Assembly: GCF_027924665.1 (NCBI RefSeq) | Contig: NZ_AP027043.1 | Span: 1,364,001 to 1,428,000 of the forward strand | DNA from: Flavobacterium sp. GSB-24 | Lineage (GTDB): Bacteria; Bacteroidota; Bacteroidia; Flavobacteriales; Flavobacteriaceae | DNA: 64,000 nt | Reading direction: 5' to 3' | Part shown: positions 52,949-61,789 of the stretch, piece after piece | Layout: each line of letters starts with the position of its first letter | Numbering within the stretch: position 1 is the first letter of the stretch | Translations under genes and position numbers: made by a program | Notes under the pieces: generated by a model | The model's database searches: none | What the model was told of the DNA's origin: nothing | Seen by the model: only the letters and a program-made list of their open reading frames with translations

Positions 52949-54556
52949 ATGAAAATATCATTTAAATATATATCTTATTTTTTCCTACTTATGTTAGGAT
53001 TAAGTATGACGCTTACCTCATGTACTGACGACTTAAATGTTACGCCAGGAGATGATGATGAATTTTTATCAGAGACATTTTTTCAAGATCCAGCATCATA
53101 CAAACAAGTATTAGCAAAATTATATGCTGGATTATATGTAGGAGGTAATGATGGAGATGGTTCTGCAGATATTGCTGGACTTGGTGGAGATTTTAGTAGT
53201 TACTTAAGGTTACTTTTTGTAACTCAGGAATTTACGACAGATGAGGCAATTATTGCTTGGGCAGATGGAACGTTACCAACATTAAACTCTCAAACATGGT
53301 CTCCGTCTAACGAGTTTTTAGAAGGAACTTTTTCAAGAGCTTTCTATCATATTAGTGTAGCAAATGAGTTTTTAAGACAAACTACTGATGAGAAATTAAC
53401 AGCTAGAGGTGTTGACGCTGGGTTAAAAGCTGAAATCGCTACTTTTAGAGCAGAAGCTCGTTTTTTAAGAGCGTTCTCTTATTACAACTTAATGGATTTA
53501 TTCGGAAATGTGCCAATCACTACAGAAAATGATCCTGTTGGATTCTTTTATCCAGTACAAAAAACGAGAGCAGAAGTTTTTGCATTTGTTGAGTCAGAGT
53601 TGAAAGATTTAGATAGCAGTTTAGCAGCTTCTAAAACAAATGAATACGGAAGAGTTGATAAAACTGCAGCTAAATTTTTATTGGCTCAAATTTATTTAAA
53701 TGCTAAAGTATACACAGGAACTGCTAGAAATGATGAAGCTGCTACATTATGCAACGAAATCATTACTAGTTCTGGTTACACATTTGCAAATATTCCTTAC
53801 GGATATTTGTTTTCTGCAGATAACAACACAAATGGTGCTCAAAACGAAGTTATTTTCCCAATTGTAGGTGATGGTAATGCAATTAGAGCTACTGGAGGTG
53901 GAATGAGTTTTATCATGCACGCTTCAATTGGAGGTAGTATGGATGCTGCTTCTAGAGGTATGGATGGAGGATGGCAAGGTATCAGAACTCGTAGAGAGTT
54001 TGTGAACCTTTTCCCAGACGAAACTGCAACTGGAGATAAAAGAGGAACATTCTACACGAATGGACAATCAAAAGACATTAAAAATGTTGGAACTTTTACA
54101 GATGGTTATGCTGTAACGAAGTATATCAACAAAAAAGCTGATGGATCTGCAGCACAAAGAAATGATATTCCAGATATTGATTTTCCAATGTTCAGATTGA
54201 CTGACGCTTATTTAATGTATGCTGAAGCAACTTTAAGAGGAGCTACAACAGGAAATGCTGCGACTGCTTTAGTATATATCAATCAAATTAGAAGTAGAGC
54301 TGGGGCTCAAGCTATAACAGCACCTCAATTAACTCTTGATTTTATTTTAGATGAAAGAGGAAGAGAGTTGTTCTGGGAATGTCACAGAAGAACAGACTTA
54401 ATTCGTTTTGGAAAATTTACTGGAGGTTCTAAAATCTGGCAATGGAAAGGTGGTTCTATTAATGGAAGTGCAACTGATTCATACAGAGATTTAATGCCTA
54501 TTCCTGCAAGAAACATTCAGGCAAATCCAACATTAAAACAAAATCCAGGATACTAA
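52949..54556 (+). CDS. susD: SusD-like starch-binding lipoprotein
   Basis: A 535-residue surface lipoprotein, signal peptide ending at Cys25 (LTSC). TPR-type helical repeats carry the typical SusD segments: DPASYKQVLAKLYAGLY, AEARFLRAFSYYNLMDLFGN and YPVQKTRAEVFAFVESELK. The RagB/SusD C-terminal elements are FPMFRLTDAYLMYAEATLRG, INQIRSRAG, and LDERGRELFWECHRRTDLIR. It caps the SusC barrel and binds the glycan. It lies 31 bp after susC in the same operon. Confidence 0.95.
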   Translation: MKISFKYISYFFLLMLGLSMTLTSCTDDLNVTPGDDDEFLSETFFQDPASYKQVLAKLYAGLYVGGNDGDGSADIAGLGGDFSSYLRLLFVTQEFTTDEAIIAWADGTLPTLNSQTWSPSNEFLEGTFSRAFYHISVANEFLRQTTDEKLTARGVDAGLKAEIATFRAEARFLRAFSYYNLMDLFGNVPITTENDPVGFFYPVQKTRAEVFAFVESELKDLDSSLAASKTNEYGRVDKTAAKFLLAQIYLNAKVYTGTARNDEAATLCNEIITSSGYTFANIPYGYLFSADNNTNGAQNEVIFPIVGDGNAIRATGGGMSFIMHASIGGSMDAASRGMDGGWQGIRTRREFVNLFPDETATGDKRGTFYTNGQSKDIKNVGTFTDGYAVTKYINKKADGSAAQRNDIPDIDFPMFRLTDAYLMYAEATLRGATTGNAATALVYINQIRSRAGAQAITAPQLTLDFILDERGRELFWECHRRTDLIRFGKFTGGSKIWQWKGGSINGSATDSYRDLMPIPARNIQANPTLKQNPGY

Positions 54557-54584
54557 ACTAATCTTATAACTAAAAATAAACAAA

Positions 54585-55400
54585 ATGAAAAATCTATATA
54601 AAGTATTAATCGCATTCGTTGGTGTATTAGCAGTTTCTTGTAACGCAGACGACGTAGAAAACAGACCAGTAATTGAAGCATCAACAGCTCCAGTTTTATT
54701 AACACCAAAATCTGATTTTAGTATTGTTCTTTCTAAAGACACAGAAAATCAAGTGGCTACAACAGTAGTTTGGAATGATGCACAATATAACGGGTCTCAA
54801 ACGGTTGTAAATTATACCATTGAAGTTGCAAAAGCAGGAACAAGTTTTGCTACTCCTGTAGTAGTTTCTAATACGACTGAAAGGTTTAAAACACTTACAG
54901 TTTCGGAGTTAAATTCAGCATTAGTAAATGGAGGATTTGTTGAGAAAGAAGAAAACAAAATTGATATTCGTATTAAATCTGTTGTAGGTGCTTCAGGTAT
55001 TCCACAATATTCAAATTTTTACACTATTACAGCTACTCCATACCACGTGCCATTAGCTAGTTCTCACTGGTTAGTTGGAGCTGCAACTCCAGGAGGATGG
55101 ACATGGGCAGGTGATGCTGAAACAGAATTCCCATTAGTAGTAGGTACAACAAATGTTTACAAAGTAACTATCGTTCTTAAAAGCGGAGAAGCTTTTAGAG
55201 AATTCTTAGGAAACAACTTTACAAGTGATGGAAACTGGGATGCAAGTCATAACTATACTTACTATTCAGGTTTAGGTTATACTATTGATGATGAATTAGT
55301 AAATGCAGGAGATGGTGACAGTAACTTTAAATATACTGGACCAACTGGATCAAGAGTTTTAACTATTGACAATGGTGCGAAAAAAATAACATTAGACTAG
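54585..55400 (+). CDS. susE: SusE-like outer-membrane glycan-binding lipoprotein
   Basis: A 271-residue lipoprotein with signal MKNLYKVLIAFVGVLAVSC (Cys19). A SusE N-terminal fibronectin-like domain follows (~35-150: APVLLTPKSDFSIVLSKDTE, VVWNDAQYNGSQTVVNYTIE), then one starch-binding-type beta-sandwich (~155-271: LVGAATPGGWTWAGDAETEF, FREFLGNNFTSDGNWDASHN). SusE proteins sit on the surface and bind maltooligosaccharides. Usual SusE has two such C-terminal modules; here only one is seen. The gene is 28 bp after susD and ends with a strong terminator. Confidence 0.9.
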   Translation: MKNLYKVLIAFVGVLAVSCNADDVENRPVIEASTAPVLLTPKSDFSIVLSKDTENQVATTVVWNDAQYNGSQTVVNYTIEVAKAGTSFATPVVVSNTTERFKTLTVSELNSALVNGGFVEKEENKIDIRIKSVVGASGIPQYSNFYTITATPYHVPLASSHWLVGAATPGGWTWAGDAETEFPLVVGTTNVYKVTIVLKSGEAFREFLGNNFTSDGNWDASHNYTYYSGLGYTIDDELVNAGDGDSNFKYTGPTGSRVLTIDNGAKKITLD

Positions 55401-55417
55401 TTTTTAATGTGATTCAC

Positions 55418-55448
55418 AAAAAGGGCTATCTCGAGATAGCCCTTTTTT
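55418..55448 (+). terminator. Terminator after susE
   Basis: The perfect palindrome aaaagggctatctc/gagatagccctttt (55419-55446) is followed by T, 18 bp after the stop. It may reduce, not abolish, expression of the downstream amylase gene. Confidence 0.92.
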
Positions 55449-55482
55449 AATCAAACTATCTAACCGGCAAACCAATATAATT

Positions 55483-58356
55483 ATGAAAAGAATTCTACTA
55501 TTATTTTTTTTATTGCTGACTGCATTTTCATTTGCACAGATACAGACAGCAACTTACTCTATAACTCCTTCAACTTTTGAAGATACTACACCTATTACGA
55601 TTACAATTAACGGGAGCAGTATTAATGAATCTACTTGGGCAGTTACAGGAAATGCGCTTTACCTTTGGTCATGGTCGTATGATGTGAACGATACAAATCA
55701 AATGGATTCTCCGTCTAACGGATCTTGGACATCTTCAAATGAAGCAGCTAAATTTACTTATAATGCAGGAACCGATACTTATACCAAAACATTTACCCCA
55801 TCTGTATATTTTAATAGAAACGGAATCGGAAGAATCGGTTTTCTAATTAAAGCAAAAGACGGAAGCGGCACGAAACAATCTCAAGATATTGTTGTCGAGG
55901 TTGGATCTTTTCAAGTTTCTCTGTCTTCCCCAATAGAAAATAGTACTACAATTATTAATTCTGGGTCTAACTTTGCTATTACCGCAACAAATACAGGAGG
56001 AGCTGCAAATTATACTTTAAAATCAAACGGAGTAACGATCAATACTAATACAAGTACATCAAGTTATTCTTATTCGCACACCAATATAACAAGTAATCAA
56101 AGCTACGAATTGATTGTTGTTCAAGGTGCTACTACAATTTCAAAGAAATTCTCAGTAGTTGTAAACCCAAATACTGTTTCGCAAGCTATGCCGGCTGGAT
56201 TAGTAGACGGAATTAATTATAATATTTCTGATGCAACAAAAGCCACTTTAGTTTTAGATGCACCATTGAAGGACTTTGTTTACGTCGCAGGAAGTTTTAA
56301 TAATTGGCAGCCAACATCAGCTTATGCAATGAAAAAAGATCCAAGTTCAGGTAAATTTTGGCTTGAATTAACTGGATTAGTTTCTGGTGTAAATAATACC
56401 TATCAATATTGGGTTGTAGATGCAACGCCGCTTGCAAATTCGCCAGCAATGGTTAAAACGGCAGACCCTTATTCTACTTTGGTTTTGTCACCTTATGATG
56501 ATGCTTCGATTCCTGTGGCAAAATACCCAAATATGCCAGTTTATCCTGCGGGACAAAATTTTGAGGTTACAGTTTTAAAAACGGGTCAGACTCCTTATAA
56601 TTGGCAGGTTACTAATTTTGTAAAACCAGAAAAAGAAAAATTAGTGGTTTATGAAGTTTTAGTGCGTGATTTTGATGCGAACAGAAGTTATCAGAGTTTA
56701 ATAGATCGAATAGATTATTTTAAAAATCTAAAAGTTAATGCTATTGAATTAATGCCGGTAATGGAATTTGAAGGCAACGAAAGCTGGGGTTATAATACTT
56801 CATTTCACATGGCTTTAGATAAATTCTATGGAACGTCAGACAAATTAAAAGAGTTTATCGATTTATGCCATCAAAACGGAATTGCTGTAATTCTAGATGT
56901 TGCGCTAAACCACGCTTTTGGAAGAAATCCGATGGTAAGAATGTGGATGAATGACCCAGACGGGGATGGTTTTGGTTCGCCAACTGCCGAAAATCCATAT
57001 TTTAATACGGTTGCAAAGCATAGCTATAGTGTTGGAGAAGATTTTAATCATCAATCTCTAAAAACTCAAAATTATGTCAATCGTGTTATTAAACAATGGA
57101 TTGAAGAATACAAAATTGACGGTTTCCGCTGGGACTTAACTAAAGGATTTACCCAAGCTTGTACGGCAGCAGATGAAAGTTGTACAAACGCTTATCAACA
57201 GGATAGAGTAGATATTCTAAAAAAATATGCAGATTATTCATGGAGTTTAGATCCAACACATTATACCATTTTTGAACATTTAGGAAGCGATATTGAAGAA
57301 AGAGAATGGGCAAATTATAAAATTACTGAAACGCCAAGCAAAGGAGTTATGATGTGGGGAAAAATGACTAATCCTTATAATCAATTGTCAATGGGTTACG
57401 CTTCAGATAGTAATATTTCAAGAATGACTAGTGTGAGTCGTGGTTTTAATGCGAATCGTTTAATGGGTTATGCTGAAAGTCATGATGAAGAACGTCTAAT
57501 GTACAAAAATGTACAATATGGAGCTGTTAATGGAACTTATAACGTAAAAACATTAAATACAGCATTGTCAAGAATGTCTGCGATTGGAGCAGTTTCATTA
57601 TTAGTTCCAGGGCCAAAAATGATTTGGCACTTTGGAGAATTAGGAATGGATGATTCTATTTTCAGTTGCAATAACGGAACCGTAAATGATGATTCAGGAA
57701 CAATTCCCGGCGATTGTAAATTAGATACAAAACCACAGCCTCAATGGACAGAAAATTGGATCGGAGATTCTAATCGTAATAAAATTTATAACGATTGGGC
57801 TAAAATGATTACGCTTAAAACCGTAGAACCTGTTTTTTTAGGTACTCCCACAATGACAAATGCGAACTCTTTGTTGATTAATATCAAAATTGAAAATTCA
57901 GCTCTGACTGCAGCGGAATTAAAAAATGTTTTGATTTTGGCCAATTTCGATACCACGGCACAAAATGTTGCAACAGGTTTTCCGTATCCGGGAACTTGGT
58001 ATAATTTAATGGATAATACAACTATTAATGTAACCGATGTAAATGCGCCAATCAATCTGCCTCCAGGAGACTATCGAATTTATGGTAACAAAACAGCAAA
58101 CTTAGCGATTGATGATTTTGAAAAAGGCAATATGGTGAGTCTATATCCTAATCCAGTTTCAGATTATTTCACTTTAAATAGTTCTTTTAAAAAAGTTCAG
58201 GTTTATTCCGTTTCAGGACAATTAGTTAAAAGCTTTACTTCAAATAATAATGCTGATTTTCAATTTGGCGTAAGCGAATTACAAACAGGATTATATCTCG
58301 TAAAAGCTTCTGATGAAAATCATAAAACTCAAGTAATGAAGTTTATTAAAAAATAA
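55483..58356 (+). CDS. T9SS-secreted GH13 alpha-amylase with N-terminal binding domains
   Basis: A 957-residue secreted amylase. A signal peptide (1-18) is followed by Ig/E-set-like domains (~20-235) and a CBM48-like domain (~240-340, FVYVAGSFNNWQP at 265-277). The GH13 barrel has WGYNTSFHMAL (435-445), region I DVALNHAF (472-479), nucleophile Asp551 in IDGFRWDLTKG, acid/base Glu598 in TIFEHLGSD, and Asp668 in YAESHDEERL. The C-terminal ~75 residues are a type A T9SS sorting domain (SLYPNPVSDYFTLN ... GLYLVKASD ... MKFIKK). It takes the SusG role outside the cell. A GELGMDDSIF segment resembles the branching-type GH13 group. Confidence 0.93.
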   Translation: MKRILLLFFLLLTAFSFAQIQTATYSITPSTFEDTTPITITINGSSINESTWAVTGNALYLWSWSYDVNDTNQMDSPSNGSWTSSNEAAKFTYNAGTDTYTKTFTPSVYFNRNGIGRIGFLIKAKDGSGTKQSQDIVVEVGSFQVSLSSPIENSTTIINSGSNFAITATNTGGAANYTLKSNGVTINTNTSTSSYSYSHTNITSNQSYELIVVQGATTISKKFSVVVNPNTVSQAMPAGLVDGINYNISDATKATLVLDAPLKDFVYVAGSFNNWQPTSAYAMKKDPSSGKFWLELTGLVSGVNNTYQYWVVDATPLANSPAMVKTADPYSTLVLSPYDDASIPVAKYPNMPVYPAGQNFEVTVLKTGQTPYNWQVTNFVKPEKEKLVVYEVLVRDFDANRSYQSLIDRIDYFKNLKVNAIELMPVMEFEGNESWGYNTSFHMALDKFYGTSDKLKEFIDLCHQNGIAVILDVALNHAFGRNPMVRMWMNDPDGDGFGSPTAENPYFNTVAKHSYSVGEDFNHQSLKTQNYVNRVIKQWIEEYKIDGFRWDLTKGFTQACTAADESCTNAYQQDRVDILKKYADYSWSLDPTHYTIFEHLGSDIEEREWANYKITETPSKGVMMWGKMTNPYNQLSMGYASDSNISRMTSVSRGFNANRLMGYAESHDEERLMYKNVQYGAVNGTYNVKTLNTALSRMSAIGAVSLLVPGPKMIWHFGELGMDDSIFSCNNGTVNDDSGTIPGDCKLDTKPQPQWTENWIGDSNRNKIYNDWAKMITLKTVEPVFLGTPTMTNANSLLINIKIENSALTAAELKNVLILANFDTTAQNVATGFPYPGTWYNLMDNTTINVTDVNAPINLPPGDYRIYGNKTANLAIDDFEKGNMVSLYPNPVSDYFTLNSSFKKVQVYSVSGQLVKSFTSNNNADFQFGVSELQTGLYLVKASDENHKTQVMKFIKK

Positions 58357-58405
58357 ACGTTGAAAATATATTTTACAGATTAAGAATTTGGTTAGGTTAG
58401 TGAGG

Positions 58406-58443
58406 AAAAAGGGCTGTTCTACATAATGTAGACAGCCCTTTTC
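58406..58443. terminator. Bidirectional terminator
   Basis: Outer arms aaaagggctgt (58407-58417) and acagccctttt (58432-58442), plus an inner ctaca/tgtag pair, separate the convergent amylase and small membrane protein genes. Confidence 0.88.
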
Positions 58444-58461
58444 TATTTTTGATTGTGATGT

Positions 58462-58686
58462 TTATTTCTTCTTATTATATTCTCCGATCAGAGAATAATA
58501 ACCAAATGTACCCAGGCCCATGACAATCAGCGGTGTCAATATAAATAAGATAATTACACCAAATACTAAATCGTCTTGCTGGTCTGAAAGCAGTTTAGGT
58601 AAACCAAATTCAAACACACAGAAATAAGCTGCTGCAGCTGCTAAAGCAATCCATAAAGCCCCTAAAACTTGTTTAATCGCATTCAT
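58462..58686 (-). CDS. Small two-helix membrane protein (DUF6814-like)
   Basis: A 74-residue protein with two membrane helices, VLGALWIALAAAAAYFCVFE and VIILFILTPLIVMGLGTFGY, and a charged C-terminus. It resembles small proteins found next to MHS-type MFS carriers in Flavobacteriia. It is 11 bp downstream of the MFS gene on the same strand, so it is likely cotranscribed and may be an accessory subunit, though this is inference. Confidence 0.7.
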   Translation of the reverse strand: MNAIKQVLGALWIALAAAAAYFCVFEFGLPKLLSDQQDDLVFGVIILFILTPLIVMGLGTFGYYSLIGEYNKKK

Positions 58687-58697
58687 TTTTTTAAATT

Positions 58698-60191
58698 TTA
58701 AAGGTGAGTAGTTTTGTTTTTGTTGTCAATATATATCATTCCAATTACAAAGCAGATTCCTGCAATTACAATAGGATACCATAATCCGTCTAGATAATAA
58801 TCTGGTTTTCCGGCCGATTTGGCGTGAGTTACAAAATAAGTAGAAATAGCAGGGAGTAATCCTCCAAATATTCCGTTTCCAACATGGTAAGGAAGCGACA
58901 TAGAAGTATATCTGATTTTAGTTGGAAACATTTCGACTAAAAATGCGGCAATTGGACCATAAACCATTGTTACAAATAATACTTGAATAAAAACTAAGAA
59001 AATTAAAGTCCATTTATCTCTTGAATTAATTGTTATTGAAACACTAGTTTGTACATCCTTTTTCTCCATGTACGTTTTTTTCTCCAAGACGGTTGTGCCA
59101 TCTGTGTATTTTTTTTCTGTTGTAACAATAGAACTTCCGTTATCTTTTGTTTCAGTAGTTTCTGTCGGGTTTTCTACAATTTCGGTTTTTTGGTTTATAT
59201 CTGTTGTATCGTACATCATCTTATAAATAGGTCTATAAGACAATATGGCAATCAGCATTCCGAACATCATAATATATTTACGCCCAATCTTATCGCTCAG
59301 CCATCCAAAAATAATAAAAAAAGGAGTTCCAATTAAGAGTGCAATACCTAATAATTCATCTACTTGCGAAGAGTCAACATTCATAACCGTTTTCATAAAA
59401 CTCATGGCATAAAATTGTCCTGTGTACCAAACAACGCCTTGTCCCATTGTTGCTCCAAACAAAGCCAGTAAAACGAACTTCATATTATATCTGTTTCCAA
59501 AACTTTCTTTTAACGGATTTGTACTAGTCGTTCCTTCTTTTTTAGCTTTCGCAAAAACAGGCGATTCATCCATATTTTTTCTGATGAGATACGAAACGCC
59601 AACCATAGCAATAGAAACCCAGAAAGGAACACGCCATCCCCATAAATCGAAATCTTCTGGAGAAAGAATACTCTTGGTTGCTAAAATAACCATTAAAGAA
59701 ATAAATAAACCGACAGTCGCAGTGGTCTGAATCCAAGAAGTCCAATAACCTTTTTGACCAGCTGGAGCATGTTCTGCTACATAAGTTGCTGCTCCGCCAT
59801 ATTCACCTCCAAGAGCTAATCCTTGTAATAATCTCAGAATTAGAACTAATAATGGTGCGAAAAAACCAATCGTTTCGTAACTCGGAATACATCCTATTAA
59901 AAAAGTAGATCCGCCCATTAATAATAAGGTCGCCATAAAAGTATATTTCCGACCAATAATATCTCCCAGTCTTCCAAAAAATAAAGCACCAAAAGGACGG
60001 ACTACAAATCCGGCTGCAAAAGTGGCTAAAGTAGATAAAAATGCTGCGGTCGGATTATCACTGGGAAAGAACTTGGTTGAAATAACAACGGCTAAACTGC
60101 CGAAAATATAGAAGTCATACCATTCAATCATGGTGCCCATAGAAGAGGCTGAAATTACTTTCCAAATGCCCTTAGTAGAAGTTTCGCTCAT
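58698..60191 (-). CDS. MFS transporter, MHS (metabolite:H+ symporter) family
   Basis: A 497-residue inner-membrane carrier. ASSMGTMIEWYDFYIFGSLA (residues ~15-34) is the MHS hallmark. RPFGALFFGRLGDIIGRKYT (loop 2-3) and LQGLALGGEYGGAATYVAEH complete it. A ~70-residue polar insert (Thr/Lys/Glu rich, TTDINQKTEIVENPTETTET and beyond) separates two C-terminal helices. Relatives carry proline, betaine, citrate or dicarboxylates with protons; the substrate is not predictable. It is followed by the small two-helix protein. Confidence 0.9.
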   Translation of the reverse strand: MSETSTKGIWKVISASSMGTMIEWYDFYIFGSLAVVISTKFFPSDNPTAAFLSTLATFAAGFVVRPFGALFFGRLGDIIGRKYTFMATLLLMGGSTFLIGCIPSYETIGFFAPLLVLILRLLQGLALGGEYGGAATYVAEHAPAGQKGYWTSWIQTTATVGLFISLMVILATKSILSPEDFDLWGWRVPFWVSIAMVGVSYLIRKNMDESPVFAKAKKEGTTSTNPLKESFGNRYNMKFVLLALFGATMGQGVVWYTGQFYAMSFMKTVMNVDSSQVDELLGIALLIGTPFFIIFGWLSDKIGRKYIMMFGMLIAILSYRPIYKMMYDTTDINQKTEIVENPTETTETKDNGSSIVTTEKKYTDGTTVLEKKTYMEKKDVQTSVSITINSRDKWTLIFLVFIQVLFVTMVYGPIAAFLVEMFPTKIRYTSMSLPYHVGNGIFGGLLPAISTYFVTHAKSAGKPDYYLDGLWYPIVIAGICFVIGMIYIDNKNKTTHL

Positions 60192-60315
60192 AAAACTGCT
60201 TTGAGATCTTATTAGTAAATGAATGTTAAAAATATAGCTTTACGAATATAGAAGTTATTTTTTTATTCAGTCAATACTTTTTTAACAAAAACTGTTAATT
60301 TGTTGACTTATTGGA

Positions 60316-60546
60316 TTAACCGCAAAGTTTAGAAAGAAAAAACGCAAAGGTTCGCAAAGTTTTTTTGAATTGACTTCAGCTTTAGCTGGAGTTGCATAAA
60401 ATCAAGCGGAATGACTTTTTTTGAAACAAAAGAAAATTTGAAGAGGTTTTTAATCGCAAAGACTCAAAAAAAAATACAAAGGTTCGCAAAGTTTAATTTT
60501 AAAACTTTGCGAACCTTTGCGTAAATCTTAGCGCACTTTGCGGTAA
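60316..60546. repeat. CGCAAAGTTCGCAAAG intergenic palindrome
   Basis: The 456-bp gap 60192-60647 has no gene before the array. ccgcaaagtttagaaag, aacgcaaaggttcgcaaag and ttcgcaaagtttaat are followed by complementary aactttgcgaacctttgcg and cactttgcggt. A gctttagctgg fragment of the 2690/3788 hairpin family lies at 60381-60392. Confidence 0.75.
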
Positions 60547-60602
60547 AAAAAACAGAAAAGTATAGAAAAACAGAAAACCCGAATATTTCTATTCGGGTTT
60601 TG

Positions 60603-60645
60603 TGGTACCTCCAGTCCCGAGGCTTCGGGAGAACCAGGGACACAT
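60603..60645 (-). pseudogene. tRNA-Phe 3' fragment with hairpin in the T-loop, unit 1
   Basis: On the minus strand it reads ATGTGTCCCTGGTTC, then the hairpin TCCCGAAGCCTCGGGA, then CTGGAGGTACCA. Compared with the intact gene, GATCC of the T-loop region is replaced by the 16-nt hairpin. It lacks the acceptor 5' half, D arm and anticodon, so it cannot be a functional tRNA. Confidence 0.92.
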
Positions 60646-60647
60646 AT

Positions 60648-60932
60648 TTAGTTTCTTTTGGATAAAATATCTTTTAAAATTGACGGATCATTAATTATTT
60701 TATCATTAAAGGTTTTGCTTTTCATTCTTTTAATAAAGCGTTCCAAGTAAAGAGCTTCGTCTCTGTCATTACAATTAAAAGTCAAAACGATTTCCCAGTC
60801 ATTGGCAATCTTGGTAAAGGAATTTGAATAAGAGTGATTATTGTGTTTTATTACTCTTTCGTTTATGTTATTGGTTTCGCCGATGTAAAATTTTTGAGAT
60901 GATTTTGAATAGAGAATATAGAGATAATGCAT
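60648..60932 (-). CDS. GIY-YIG nuclease-like protein, unit 1
   Basis: A 94-residue single-domain GIY-YIG (UPF0213/YhbQ-like) protein. MHYLYILYSKSSQKFYIGET (1-20) contains the modified GIY strand (YLYIL) and the YIG (15-17). NNINERVIKHNNHSY has the conserved Arg26 and His30, and DEALYLERFIKRMK carries the catalytic-type Glu64. Such domains cleave DNA using one metal ion; small stand-alone members are poorly understood. The protein is identical to unit 2 and differs from units 3 and 4 by Asn55 to Thr. The stop codon is immediately followed by a tRNA-Phe fragment. Expression probably depends on upstream readthrough. Confidence 0.9.
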   Translation of the reverse strand: MHYLYILYSKSSQKFYIGETNNINERVIKHNNHSYSNSFTKIANDWEIVLTFNCNDRDEALYLERFIKRMKSKTFNDKIINDPSILKDILSKRN

Positions 60933-60983
60933 TTGAATGAGTATTAAAAAACAAAAAACCCGAATATTTCTATTCGGGTTTTG

Positions 60984-61026
60984 TGGTACCTCCAGTCCCG
61001 AGGCTTCGGGAGAACCAGGGACACAT
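60984..61026 (-). pseudogene. tRNA-Phe 3' fragment with hairpin in the T-loop, unit 2
   Basis: Same sequence as 60603-60645, directly behind the stop of the unit 2 gene. The acceptor 3' strand AGGTACC is intact and 5 nt from the following hairpin, as in the real tRNA gene. Confidence 0.92.
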
Positions 61027-61028
61027 AT

Positions 61029-61313
61029 TTAGTTTCTTTTGGATAAAATATCTTTTAAAATTGACGGATCATTAATTATTTTATCATTAAAGGTTTTGCT
61101 TTTCATTCTTTTAATAAAGCGTTCCAAGTAAAGAGCTTCGTCTCTGTCATTACAATTAAAAGTCAAAACGATTTCCCAGTCATTGGCAATCTTGGTAAAG
61201 GAATTTGAATAAGAGTGATTATTGTGTTTTATTACTCTTTCGTTTATGTTATTGGTTTCGCCGATGTAAAATTTTTGAGATGATTTTGAATAGAGAATAT
61301 AGAGATAATGCAT
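61029..61313 (-). CDS. GIY-YIG nuclease-like protein, unit 2
   Basis: A 94-residue protein, identical in sequence to unit 1: YIG at residues 15-17, Arg26, His30 and Glu64 are all intact, so there is no sign of decay. The coding DNA and the leader between hairpin and ATG also match unit 1, pointing to recent duplication or gene conversion. The ATG lies about 26 nt after the hairpin cccgaata/tattcggg (60959-60978 belongs to the next unit downstream; its own upstream hairpin is at 61340-61359). It is flanked on both sides by tRNA-Phe fragments. Confidence 0.9.
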   Translation of the reverse strand: MHYLYILYSKSSQKFYIGETNNINERVIKHNNHSYSNSFTKIANDWEIVLTFNCNDRDEALYLERFIKRMKSKTFNDKIINDPSILKDILSKRN

Positions 61314-61364
61314 TTGAATGAGTATTAAAAAACAAAAAACCCGAATATTTCTATTCGGGTTTTG

Positions 61365-61407
61365 TGGTACCTCCAGTCCCGAGGCTTCGGGAGAACCAGG
61401 GACACAT
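61365..61407 (-). pseudogene. tRNA-Phe 3' fragment with hairpin in the T-loop, unit 3
   Basis: Identical to the fragments of units 1 and 2, with the perfect UCCCGA/UCGGGA stem. It starts three bases after the stop of the unit 3 gene. Confidence 0.92.
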
Positions 61408-61409
61408 AT

Positions 61410-61694
61410 TTAGTTTCTTTTGGATAAAATATCTTTTAAAATTGACGGATCATTAATTATTTTATCATTAAAGGTTTTGCTTTTCATTCTTTTAATAAAG
61501 CGTTCCAAGTAAAGAGCTTCGTCTCTGTCAGTACAATTAAAAGTTAAAACGATTTCCCAGTCATTGGCAATCTTGGTAAAGGAATTTGAATAAGAGTGAT
61601 TATTGTGTTTTATTACTCTTTCGTTTATGTTATTGGTTTCGCCGATGTAAAATTTTTGAGATGATTTTGAATAGAGAATATAGAGATAATGCAT
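61410..61694 (-). CDS. GIY-YIG nuclease-like protein, unit 3
   Basis: A 94-residue GIY-YIG protein with Thr55 in place of Asn and two silent-type base changes near it, shared with unit 4. One T is missing just before the ATG (gcattgaatg on the plus strand versus gcatttgaatg), which opens an upstream in-frame extension (MLFNTHS) to 61715. I keep the ATG at 61694, which is common to all units. Catalytic-type residues are intact. Confidence 0.9.
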   Translation of the reverse strand: MHYLYILYSKSSQKFYIGETNNINERVIKHNNHSYSNSFTKIANDWEIVLTFNCTDRDEALYLERFIKRMKSKTFNDKIINDPSILKDILSKRN

Positions 61695-61744
61695 TGAATG
61701 AGTATTAAAAAGCAAAAAACCCGAATATTTCTATTCGGGTTTTG

Positions 61745-61787
61745 TGGTACCTCCAGTCCCGAGGCTTTGGGAGAACCAGGGACACAT
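61745..61787 (-). pseudogene. tRNA-Phe 3' fragment with hairpin in the T-loop, unit 4 variant
   Basis: As the other fragments, but the hairpin reads cccgaggctttggg on the plus strand instead of cccgaggcttcggg, weakening one pair. This single change distinguishes the oldest-looking junction or a later mutation. Confidence 0.9.
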
Positions 61788-61789
61788 AT

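Noticed and set aside
61695..61715. Seven-residue extension in GIY-YIG units 3 and 4
   Set aside because: It exists only because of a 1-bp deletion in the leader; the ATG used here is common to all four units.
60603..61787. Four extra functional tRNA genes
   Set aside because: The fragments lack the acceptor 5' strand, D arm and anticodon arm, and the T-loop is replaced by a hairpin.
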